From Euborellia annulipes (Eukaryota; Arthropoda; Insecta; Dermaptera; Anisolabididae), in assembly GCA_023213315.1 (NCBI GenBank), contig JAKCPI010025244.1, positions 186,001-250,000 on the forward strand: a stretch of DNA of 64,000 nucleotides, written 5' to 3'. Shown one piece after another: positions 46,401-55,355 of the stretch. The translations under genes were made by a program, and so were the position numbers. The notes beneath the pieces are model-generated. The model saw only the letters and a list, made by a program, of their open reading frames with translations. It had not been told where the DNA came from and did not search any database. How positions within the stretch are numbered: the stretch's first letter is position 1; each line of letters starts with the position of its first letter.

Positions 46401-49400
46401 TCCCTTTCAAGAGCGTTCACCCGATTGACGAGTTCGACGTTATTGTTTTTCGCGATTGCCTCAAGTCCATCCATCTAGATAAAAAAAGAAAAGAAAAAAT
46501 CTCTCTTAATAAAAGACAATTTCAATTCAGAATTTATATCATGCTCAGGCTAGGAGGAAAAAAGGGGAGGGGAGAAAGAGAAATGGCATGCAAGAAGAAA
46601 GGGTTAGAGAGATAGAAAGGAGAGAGGCAGCGAAATTTGTTGTTGTTGTTGTTACTCACACATTCGAGTGAGGTTTTTATATGCTGCCTGACTTTAGCCA
46701 CTTCACCTGCGAGGGAATTTTTGAGAGGGTTATTTGGCGAGCCCTACACCAAAAAAAAAAAAGATCAAAATTTAGATGACACTTGTGAGATGAATCAATT
46801 TTTTTTTTTTTTTTTTTTTTGCTCTCAACAAAAAAACAATCCTCAAACAATATCAATTCAACAATCAACAATTCTTTTAAAATTAATTTCTTGTTAGTCG
46901 AGAAATAGCGCAATTTGTTTTGTATGGCGAAAATAGCATCTACTAGCGGCTAGTGCCGTCCGCCTTGGACGGGACGAGTCGACTTAGCCTTTACCCCCTG
47001 GACCCCCCCCCTCCACCCCCCGCGCCAAATGCGCCTGTTTGGGGATTTGTTTACATTCAGAGAATACACAAATGCAAAGAATACATAAATATTTCTTTAG
47101 ATGAAAATAATTTTCCTGTAATCTCTAGAAGACCTCGGGGCTTGGTGTAGACCACGCTAACCTCGTATACCAAACGTCGCGGGTTCGGACCCCAGGCAGT
47201 CCGATGATTTTATTTAAGCCATTTGGATACCAAATGGCTTAAATAAGAATGCCTGGACCCCTATATGTATATTTATCAATAACGGTTATCGTCTAAAGTC
47301 TTAAATGGCCTGAGTTGCCGAAAAGACTGTGTGAATGTGTGTATGAGTGTGAGTGTGAATGAGAAAAAAGAATGCCTGGATCCCCAATAATGGATAAATT
47401 AATAAATAACGGTTATCGTAAATGTCTTATGGCCGAGGTTGCCGAAAAGACAGTGTGAATGAGAAAAAAGTGTGAATGTTTAAAAAAAAAAAATCCCTAG
47501 ATCTTTTTTAAGCATATAAAATTTCGTTTCGAAATTCCAAAGGTAAGTTGCCCAAACAGAGCACGCCAGACGGACATTAGCTATAGAAATATTTATGTAT
47601 TCTATGAATGTAAACAAATCCTCATTGGATAAACTGACAGAATTCCGGCCTCGAGGAAAATATTATTGAATTTCAATCAGGATTTTTTGGCCTCGAGGCC
47701 GCTACCACACACGTTGAGGATTTCCTCGAGGCGAGCACTATTCCGGCCGGGCCTGAGGAAAACCGGATGGTGTATGGGGCCCTTTACCAAATGGCTTTAA
47801 TAAGAGTGCCTGGCCCCCAAATATATATATTATTAAATAACGGTTATCGTAAAAAGGGGAAAAAAGTGTGCGTTTAAAAAAATTTAAAAAAAGGAACGGG
47901 GGGGGGGGGGGGGCGAAGCTCCCAAACCCGTCCGAGGCGGGCGGCGCGGCTAGTATAAAATTAATAGTAGAATGTAAACTAAGATATTAATTGATTGGAG
48001 AGATCAGAAGGATTACTCGTAATTATTTGCAGATGGTAGTGCAGGAATAAAAAATTCGAAGAATTTTATCGAGGATATTTATTTGGCATGACGACTGACA
48101 TTGCAATTATTCAGTTTCGGTCAAGGTTGACCATCTTCAGGCCTGATGTCAGTCGTCATGCCAAATAAATATCCTCGATAAAATTCTTCGAATTTTTTAT
48201 TCCTGCACTACCATCTGCAAATAATTACGAGTAATCCTTCTGATCTCTCCAATCAACTAATCTTTCTCGTGCTGTTTCTTCTTCTTTCTAAGATATTAAA
48301 TTGATATATTGTTTGAGGAAGAAATTCATTTTTTTTTTTAATTTTTGCATGCAAGTTTCTTAGAATTAATTAAAAATAATACATCTTCTACTTGATCTTG
48401 TCGAGACTGAAAATTTAATAAAATTTCTTCTTGTATGCAGATAAATGGAACCAAACGAAAAAATCAGGTTCAATTTCTAAAAATTTTCGTTAAAAACAAG
48501 TTTGTTTTTTCAATCAAATCAAAATCTCAGTCTAGACTTATTTACCACCACTGATGAGATGAAAATTATGCAAATAAATAATTCTTTACAATAAAGAAAA
48601 AAAAATACAATTAGCGCAGGCCCTGGAAGGAGTTGATGATGCAAAATTTGAGGACAGGAACCTCAAACAAACAAACAAACAATGGAAGAAGCCATCTTCA
48701 ATTTTGTTCAATTTTGTTCTATATATAGTTCTTTTTCGCGGGGACATTATGAGCATGAATTCGATTCGGAGGCATGGAAAGGAAGAGTTTAGCAATTAAA
48801 ATTCTTTCTGAAGGTCTAGAGAAGTGAAAAGTTGAAAAGCCTGAGCATTTGTAGCCAAGAGGGAAAATCCTCGTGATTTTTTCACTATTTGTTAGATACT
48901 CCTTCCCCAGCTGCAGCATTTTAAGGGCGAAATCCTTTCCCAAACCTCTACAAATGTTCATGTTTTTGAACTTGACACTTCTCCAGACCTTTTTTGAATG
49001 TTAAGAGATTCCTTTTCATTCCTTCAAAATTCACGAAATGTGATGGAAATAAGCGGAAAGTTCTCCCCGGAAACGGTGGGCGATCGGGGAAAACGGAGGT
49101 CATTTTACGTTAGAATCAGAAAAAATGATCATATCATTATGTGAGCTTTTCTTAACTAAAATTCCTTGAGGAATTCGGTCCTCACATTTTGCATACTCAC
49201 TTTCCTCTAGCGACCGGTCTAAAAATAAAAAAACACAATATTTCTAAAAAATAAAATAAAAATAAAAAAATAGGATGAATTTAAGTTTTGCAATCAAATA
49301 GCTTATTATTTTAACTTTGCTGCTGCTGGTTGTTGCAAAAGACACAAAATTTGTATATTCAACCATTTGTTGTATTTAACTTAACAGACGAGATCTACCC

Positions 49401-50680
49401 TCGGGCTTGGTGTAGTTGGTTGGCAGCGTGCTAGCCTTCTTTACCAAGGGTCGCGGGATGATTTTATTTAAGCCATTTGGATACTAAATGGCTTAAATAG
49501 AAATGCCTGGACCCCTAATAGATATTATATCATATATAACGGTTATCGCAAAGTCTTATATGGCCTGAGTTGCCGAAAAGACTGTGTGTGTGTGTGAATG
49601 TTAAAAAAAAGAAGACGTTATCTGTTTTCGATTATTCTAATAATATCATTGACCTTGGTAACTTCGGGGCCACCATCAAATCAATAAAACAAAAATTTTT
49701 TTTTCTCCTTTCTGGCTGCACCAGCAATCTTTCTCTATTTACTGAATCATGATTAAATTAGATTCATCCTATTTTATTTAACAAAAAAAAAAAAAAAAAA
49801 AAAAAACTAAATAACTAAAAACAGGCGATGCTCTAATAATGTGCGAAAAAAGAAACAAAAAAATAATCATTGTGAAAGGTAAACTTGGTGGTTGTTTTCT
49901 TCTCTTGTCCTTTTTTTACCTTATTGTCATCTTTGATGATGACTCGTTTATTATCTTTGTTCATCAAATCCCTTTTGCGTTCTTTGCGTTTCTCTTTCGC
50001 TTCCTTTTGTTTAAATCGCTTTTCCGTGTTGGTGTGTGTCGGATTAACGCCCTGTGCGGGCATAACGCACACTTCTCTCATTTCTTTGATTGTCACCTCA
50101 ACGACCTCTTTCAATGGCATTTCAACAGCAACATCCTCAACAGGGGTGGGCGGTGGCGTCAACGTCGTCAGCGGTTTGACAACCTCAGGGGGCGACGACG
50201 AGTTCCATTTGCGATTATTGATTGCATTCTTCGCTATCTTAACTGACGGCTGTGGCGTCGACTTGACCATCTTCACGGTGCTCTCCGTATTCCTTAAATG
50301 CAGCTTGAAACAAAAGCTCCGCTTTCTTTAACCACTTCTCCGTTGGGACCAAAAAAAAATTAATATAGTTTTGTAAAGGGTCTTAAAATCAATACAGAAA
50401 TACAGAAATGTCACTTTTAGGTTAATTTTATCTAAAATTGTAAAAAAATATTGGCTGAAGAATTTAGAATATACAAATTCCCCTTTTTTCTTAACATTTT
50501 AAAACTTTCACAATTTTTGTATACGTATAGAAATAAAATTAGTTAATTATATGATTAGAAATTTATTTTTTCAAAACTCAATAAATTTACCTTTGATAAT
50601 TTTTCATAATATTGTCGCTCGGCTTCATCGTAAACATTTTTCTCGAGCCAGACTTTTTCGTGAATAAGAGGACAGGCCAT
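43490..50680 (-). CDS. eEF1delta: Elongation factor 1B delta (eEF1D)
   Basis: Guanine-nucleotide exchange subunit of the eEF1 complex, which recharges eEF1A with GTP during translation elongation in the cytoplasm. Coding exons on the minus strand: 50680-50591 ([20 protein letters not shown]...), 46743-46660 ([18 protein letters not shown]), 46474-46381 (leucine zipper [18 protein letters not shown]), 45005-44482 ([19 protein letters not shown]; acidic [13 protein letters not shown]; catalytic [33 protein letters not shown]), 43528-43490 ([12 protein letters not shown], stop). Junctions are GT-AG with consistent phases, giving about 276 residues, the usual family length. The Thr/Ala/Pro linker and zipper distinguish delta from beta. 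The start codon is the first base of its exon; a 5'UTR exon precedes it. An extra candidate exon lies in intron 1. Repeats occupy the introns. Confidence 0.95.
43600..44129 (-). mobile_element. Helitron H1 copy with SINE S1 inside (eEF1D last intron)
   Basis: The minus-strand 5' end TCTCTATTTATATAATTCGC at 44129 is followed by CTAACGTCTGTCTGTCTGTC, as in H1. The element is interrupted by a full S1 SINE (43755-44010, minus) and resumes with the CCTCAAGCAGGCAC complement near 43650. The 3' end is approximate. Confidence 0.6.
44130..44481. other. eEF1D intron, unassigned
   Basis: Moderately GC-rich intron sequence between the Helitron and the 44482-45005 exon. No repeat family is recognised. 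Confidence 0.4.
45067..45512 (+). repeat. Short M1 plus R1 copy in eEF1D intron
   Basis: 45067-45113 is a 47-bp M1 with most of its middle deleted (AAATCTGGTGTGACTGGTCG ... TCACACCAGATTTT). R1 follows (TTGTGTCGACATATATTTAG ... GCATGTCGCGAAAACC) with internal losses. It shows that the M1 ends are retained when the centre is lost. Confidence 0.75.
45523..46276. repeat. Inverted-end element carrying an inner MITE
   Basis: AAAAAACTGAAATTTAAGCA and GCCACCCCCTAATTTAG on the left are matched by AAATTAGGGGGTGGCTTGG and AAGTTCAGTTTTTT on the right (about 40-bp imperfect arms). A distinct MITE sits inside at 45771-45974. Confidence 0.55.
45771..45974. mobile_element. PIF/Harbinger-like MITE with TAA duplication
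   Basis: The TIR AGGTGCGTACACATCTGCGC continuing TCTGCTC is matched perfectly at the right by GAGCAGAGCGCAGATGTGTA and CGCACCT. TAA lies on both sides (45768-45770, 45975-45977). 204 bp and GC-rich, unlike its surroundings. A 3-bp TWA duplication is characteristic of PIF/Harbinger. Confidence 0.75.
46744..47119. other. eEF1D intron, low complexity
   Basis: Poly-T and poly-A tracts, a C-run at 47005, and an H1-like phrase (GTTTACATTCAGAGAATACA) near 47050. Confidence 0.45.
47120..47955 (+). mobile_element. SINE S1 copies and Helitron 3' end
   Basis: 47130-47370 is a near-complete S1 with damaged box A. 47371-47490 is a second, 5'-truncated S1 joined head to tail. 47500-47640 has H1-like text, 47785-47875 another S1 fragment, and 47930-47953 a GC hairpin ending CGGCTAG, a Helitron-like 3' end. 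A GAGG/CCTCGAGGC-rich segment at 47640-47770 is unassigned. Confidence 0.65.
47991..48256. repeat. Inverted repeat with hammerhead-like core
   Basis: Arms 47991-48101 and 48145-48256, 111 bp and almost perfect (TTGATTGGAGAGATCAGAAG at the end). On the minus strand the 43-bp apex (48114-48140) is CTGAAGATGGTCAACCTTGA then CCGAAAC: a perfect GGTCAA/TTGACC stem between CTGAAGA and GAAA. A possible stem III ACTGA/TCAGT ending in GTC is present, but stem I does not abut the core. Confidence 0.85.
48257..49396. other. eEF1D intron, possible microexon at 49201-49218
   Basis: AT-rich. On the minus strand an 18-nt piece (49218-49201) is bounded by a good acceptor (TTTTATTTTTAG) and donor (GTGAGTATG). 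Read in phase 0 it gives a stop, so its use is unproven. No other exon is recognised. Confidence 0.3.
49397..49612 (+). mobile_element. SINE S1 copy in eEF1D intron
   Basis: GGGCTTGGTGTAGTTGGTTG, AAGCCATTTGGATACTAAAT and CTTATATGGCCTGAGTTGCC with a short GTGTGTGTG tail. Box B is partly deleted (GGGTCGCGGGATGATT). Confidence 0.75.
49920..50328 (-). CDS. Candidate alternative exon of eEF1B-delta (uncertain frame)
   Basis: Minus-strand segment between the first coding exon and the second. An acceptor (poly-T tract, then CGGAG at about 50329) opens [20 protein letters not shown], which looks like coding sequence. A +1 frame then carries [20 protein letters not shown], a Pro/Thr-rich part and a basic [13 protein letters not shown] stretch, ending at a donor AATAAG|GTAAAA (phase 0). 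The first frame stops after about 32 codons, so either the acceptor is further in (AAAG|CGGAGC) or one base is wrong. Vertebrate eEF1D also has a long isoform made by an inserted exon; whether this is comparable is speculation. The extent and use of this exon are unproven. Confidence 0.35.
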
Positions 50681-51482
50681 CTAAAAAATAAAAATAAACC
50701 AATTTATTATTATAGAATATAAATATCTAAATGACATAGAATTATTGTCTTATTTTTTAATCTCAAAAATAAATAATAAAATAAAATTTTTATATTGAAA
50801 AAAAATTAAATTGTCACGTGTAATTTATGACAGATGTTTTAAAAAGTTAACATTTGAAAAAAAGATTTATTTAACAAGTGAATTATAATCTATTATTATT
50901 ATATATAATTCAAAAAATTAAACTCACCTTAATTTTATGTGATTATTTAGTATAAATGGAGAAAAGTAATTTCCAAGTTATTCCTCTCTGCAGATCAATG
51001 CTTGAAGAAAGAGAGAGAGAGAGAGCAAGAGATCGATAAACGCTAGCAACCGACTTCAAAAGAACTACTAAATAAAATTTATGAGTTTTTAATTAACAAA
51101 TTCAAAATTTAAGAAATCTTTTTTAATTATTTTAATAAATAAATGAATATAATTTGGGCCTCAGATAATTATTCAACGATTATTCCTTTGGATATAATAC
51201 CCGGTATTTTTTAAATAAGATAGATAGATTAAAATATTTTTTTTTTAAATAATATCCTTTAAAATTGCTTGTTAAATAAAGTTTTAAATAAGAAAAATTC
51301 TGTCAAAAATATTTATAATTTTCTAAATAAAAAATTCAACATTCGAAATCTTCGGGTTTTTTGGAAAACTTGGTTGGCTACAATGATTTATTTATCGTTT
51401 ATTCCCTGTTCCCTGGCTACTATTTACAAAAACAAAAAACCCAACACATGTTTATAAACAAAATTAACAAACAAAATATGAA
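50681..51482. promoter_or_regulatory. Divergent promoter region eEF1D / CHRAC1 with eEF1D 5'UTR exon
   Basis: The eEF1D 5'UTR exon ends at 50928 with donor AAG|GTGAGT (minus strand), and its intron ends exactly at the start codon. The minus strand has a pyrimidine-rich CTCTCTCTCTCTCTTTCTTC tract at about 51009-51030, as in translation-factor (TOP/TCT-type) promoters. The CHRAC1 ATG is at 51483. About 480 bp separates the two transcription units, so a shared bidirectional promoter is likely. Confidence 0.45.
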
Positions 51483-52683
51483 ATGGCGCCAACAAATGTC
51501 AATGAAAAACTTAATGGAACCGAATTACCTTTAAATAGAGTAAAAACTATTATGAAAAGTTCCCCAGGCGTTGAAAATGTTACTCAAGAATCCTTACATT
51601 TGGTCACAAAAGCAACAGTAAGAAATTGATTTATTAAATCCTTTGTTCTATTAATGGATCTATTAACCTATTTTCTTGTTTTATAGGAATTATTTATTAA
51701 AACTCTTGTAGTTAATGCTTATTCAAAATGTAATGGTAAACTTGCAGATTATGATTCAATAGCAGAAGTAGTTTATGAAAGTGATGATTTGGAATTTTTA
51801 AGAGGTAAGTAAAAAACGAAGACATCTTTTGTTATTTTTCATTCTTTCCAAGATCATTTTAAATCATAAGTTAAGCATATGAACAGATGATTAGAGGAAA
51901 TTTAACAAATAATTTTTAAATTCGAACGTCAAGCAAATCCAAACAAACTAAAAACTGTTCTAGTAAAAGGCCAAATAACATCAAATTATAATCAATGATT
52001 TACATATATATATATGGGGCATTCCACGCCAAATCGAACGGTTTGAAAAATTTTAATTTTTGATTTCCTCCATTTTTTGATATTTTTTAGTACACCTTAA
52101 AAAACCCCTCCTGATAAATTTTGAGATTTTTTTGATCGTCGGTTCAAATTTTGAAAAAACCTCTTTTTTTGGTTTTTTGCTCATAACTCTTACAAAAATG
52201 TTCTAATTTCCAACTTTTTTTTTCCTCTTTTGTGTAGTTTTCAAAAAAAATACAATTAATTTTTTTGAATAATTTTTCTGTGTCATTTTCAAATTTCAGA
52301 ATTTTAGTCTTTTTCTGAAAATCATGCATACTTTGTTACAACCTTTGTTACAACTACGTTTGCTACGTATTTCCACCACTTCTCAGGTCTTTCCGGTCGT
52401 GGGATCTCTATGCCTACTAATTTTTTTCGATTTTTGAAAATTTGAAAAATTCTTTTTTCATATTAATAATTTTTAATTTTTCTTCTCGTGACCAGTAGGA
52501 TTTACAAGCTTAAATAAAATTCATTTTGTTACAGAATTGATACCTAAAAAAATAACCTATCAAGAATACATGAATAAAATGTCGAAAAAAGGAATTAGCC
52601 ACGTTAATAGTTCCGAAGAAAATGATTCTGATGATGATGACGATGATGAAGATGAAGAATCAAGTGATGAAAAGATATTTTAA
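51483..52683 (+). CDS. CHRAC1: Chromatin accessibility complex protein 1 (CHRAC1/Chrac-16)
   Basis: Small histone-fold subunit of the CHRAC nucleosome-remodelling complex. It pairs with a second histone-fold protein (CHRAC14/POLE3) and helps ISWI/ACF slide nucleosomes. Exons: 51483-51617, 51687-51804, 52535-52683, with standard GT-AG junctions and consistent phases, giving 133 residues. The histone fold covers about residues 14-90 (LPLNRVKTIMKSSPGVENV; LVTKATELFIKTLV; DYDSIAEVVYESDDLEFLRE). It is followed by LIPKKITYQEYMNKM and an acidic C-terminal tail rich in Asp/Glu, all typical of CHRAC1. The second intron contains a repeat starting GGGGCATTCCACGCCAAATC at about 52016. An NF-YC/DPB3-type relative is the alternative, but the length and the LPKK-type motif favour CHRAC1. 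Confidence 0.92.
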
Positions 52684-53017
52684 TCTCTACATCTTGATTA
52701 TTTTGTACATTAATTGCTTTTATTTTATTGTAAAATGTTGCCATCAGAGTCTGCACGAAGAATGACACATCTTTTGTCATATTATTATCAATTTCAAGCT
52801 TATTTATTGGCAGAAGAAATTTTTTTTTTAGAATCGCATATTTTTCCTTTATTTTTTTAATCTAAATAAGTCATAAAATCGATTTTAACATCCAAAAATA
52901 TTATTTATTTTTTTAATTTATAATAAAAATTTTTTTAATTATTTTATCAAGTTGTTTTCCTTTTTAATAAGATTTAAACTTTCGACCGTTGGTTCTCGTT
53001 GAAACATTTTGTAAATT
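52684..53017. other. CHRAC1 3' flank
   Basis: AT-rich. Several AATAAA-like signals occur (for example near 52920). No other feature. Confidence 0.4.
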
Positions 53018-53263
53018 AAAATTAAATATACAAATTAAACACTAGGTTATTTGTTTCAAAGGTTTTATTAATTAAAAATTAACACTTGATACGTATATAT
53101 ATATATATAGTATATGCTGTATCTACTTTCATGTATTAGAATGTAATCACTTCTGATGATGACAAGAAATTGTCGAAATACGTATCAAGTGTTAATTTTT
53201 AATTAATAAAACCTTTGAAACAAATAACCTAGTGTTTAATTTGTATATTTAATTTTAATTGTT
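53018..53263. repeat. Inverted repeat with hammerhead-like core in loop
   Basis: Arms 53018-53096 and 53176-53263, about 78 bp (ACTAGGTTATTTGTTTCAAA paired with TTTGAAACAAATAACCTAGT). The loop ends with CTGATGATGACAAGAAATTG then TCGAAATACG (53153-53182, plus): CTGATGA, stem GACAA/TTGTC, GAAA. A relative without the left arm is at 10240-10370. Confidence 0.8.
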
Positions 53264-53315
53264 TTCCTTCTTTAGTAGCTGAAGGTTTTTTTACCCTGGG
53301 CAGAAGCCAATTTTC

Positions 53316-53640
53316 TCCTTTTTACTTTCTCGTATAGAGAAAGTATTGTAATCTTAAAAAAATTCGACTTGGAGATTTTGATGTTTCTCCACGTTTTAGA
53401 CCTCCCTGAGTCCAAAAAAACCATTTTTGGCATTATGTCTGTGTGTGTGTTTGTGTGTGTGAACACGATTGCTTAAAAACCAAAGCAGCTAGATGGATGA
53501 AATTTGGTATATGCTCCTTACACTAAAATTGTAGATTTCTATCAACTTTTGGAGTAAATACGTCACTTGGAAGTAGTACTTTACTTAAAAAGTTTTTTCA
53601 AAAATTTTGAAATATTCAATTTTTTTGTTATATTATGATA
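53316..53640 (+). repeat. TACTTTCTCGTATAGAGAAAGTA repeat
   Basis: Begins with the short inverted repeat TACTTTCTCGTATAGAGAAA, then AATTCGACTTGGAGATTTTG, CCTGAGTCCAAAAAAACC, a GTGTGTGT tract and GATGAAATTTGGTATATGC. It looks like a distant relative of R1 in reverse order, non-coding. Confidence 0.6.
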
Positions 53641-54327
53641 AAATACTCTATTTTAAAAAGTTTTTATTCTTTGACATTTTTACGAAAACTGAATAGTTTT
53701 GGAAATAATCACAGAAGAAATAGAAAATATTCGTTAATTTTGATAAAAAATCAAAACAAAATCATACAGGTGTCATTAAAAAAAGGGTAAATATAAACAA
53801 ATTCATTAGTTTCACAAATTCATTCAGAATTCAGATTCACCATCCTCCGCGGAAAAATTTGTTGCGCTGATGTCTGTATATCCCTATATATGTATATGTG
53901 TTTGGGAAATTTTTTTTGGGGGGGGGGGGGGGCCGGGCCCCCCCCCCCCCTTATATACGCCCCTGCTCAGAGGCGTCGATTGGTCTCTGAGAGCTGGAGG
54001 AAGGTTTGTTGTGTGTAATTGTGTTCGGTTTAGATTGACTACGGGACCTCAATCCAAGGGCGGATCCAGAGGTGTTTCTCGGGGGGGGGGGGGGTAATCT
54101 GGTGTGACTCGTCGCATAGCACACTATTTTTTTTTTTTAATTTCGGTAATTTAAAAGCGCATTCTGTACTTGTTTGCCAGAATATAAATACACATCAAAT
54201 TTATTATTACAAGTATTAATTTTAAAAATTTTACATTAAAAATAAATTTTTTTGCGAAAAAAAGGTATTTTTTCGAATCTCGGGGGGGGAGGTAATTACC
54301 CTCTTTCCCCCCCTGTATCCGCCCTTG
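53641..54327. mobile_element. G/C-run sequence and GGCGGAT TIR element
   Basis: 53921-53952 is a G13/C13-type run that would fold on itself. 54055-54327 has ends CAAGGGCGGATCCAG and CTGTATCCGCCCTTG around G-runs and a decayed M1 half (54095-54180); the interior resembles 31535-31670. Non-coding. Confidence 0.55.
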
Positions 54328-55355
54328 CCTCAATCTGCCTACTATCTGCCCTAACTTCTTTCTCTTTAAAATGGCTCCAAAAGGAGAGCCGAAACGTATA
54401 TACAGTGTATATCTTATATCTTATTTATTCTTAGTCTATATACTTTTCTTTTTCTTATTTTATTTATTCTTATTCTATTCTATTCTTATTCTTATTTATT
54501 CTTTATATTCTTATTCTTACTTTCTTTTCTTCTTCTTCTCTTTATATATATAATTCTTCTGTGTATGTGACTGAACTCCTCCCAAGCGACTGAACCGATT
54601 TAGATGAAATTTTTTGTGTTTGTGTGTCCCGGACAGGTTATGATTCACACAAAATCATAAGTTAATGAATAATTAATCGTTAAAATAAGAAAAAAATAAA
54701 GATAGGAGAAATAGTTGCCATGGTAACAAAATATAAATATTTTCCCATGTTTACGATTTTTTATTTACATTTTCAAAATATCGGTGGGGAAACTAAATAT
54801 AGTGTAAATTTTATATGCATGTTTACGAGAGTCCCGGAAAGGCGGAAAGCCCGCCGAAGGCGTCTCACGTCAAAACAAAGGAACAACCAAAACGCCCAAA
54901 GCTTTTGGCGATTAGGTTTCGTAAAATTTATTCCCTGAGTTCAGTTTTTTATTTAAATGTCTCGCTAAGGCTCGGTAATAATTTTTATTAAAATTCAAAA
55001 ATCAATTATTTTTTTTTTTAGATGTTTTTTAAAATGTATGTAATTGCTGCTAGAATAATAAATTATCAGGGTATTATCTCTAAAATGCCACTTATTTATT
55101 TAATTAGAAACAATATTTTCCGTATCACATTCCATAAGATAGGTAGAATACTTTACTTCTGTCAAAAAAATAATTCCAAATTTCATTCAAAATTTCCTCC
55201 ATTACATTACCAGGGCTGCCAACATTATTATCGTTAAATAGTTGCTAATTTAATTATAGATATACTCGTAGACCAAACATGTGCTTTTTAAATCTCTAAA
55301 AAATATTTATACCAATTTATACATACAATTTGTTAATATAATTTATATTATAATT
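54328..55355. other. Helitron-like and R1 fragments before RBM19
   Basis: 54420-54545 is T-rich low complexity. 54543-54660 starts TATATATATAATTCTTCTGT and contains GACTGAACCGATTTAGATGA (Helitron-like). 54695-54790 is an R1 fragment (minus: GTTACCATGGCAAC complement). 54830-54870 has GGCGGAAAGCCCGCCGAAGG, as at a Helitron 3' end. From 55000 on, AT-rich DNA leads to the RBM19 start. Confidence 0.5.

Noticed and set aside
48586..48961. Minus-strand frames of 69 and 80 codons in the eEF1D intron
   Set aside because: No splice sites that keep the eEF1D frame and no similarity to the family; likely chance frames.
49839..50331. Two long plus-strand frames (135 and 148 codons)
   Set aside because: They overlap the minus-strand candidate eEF1D exon and consist of hydrophobic antisense readings of a basic/Pro-rich frame.
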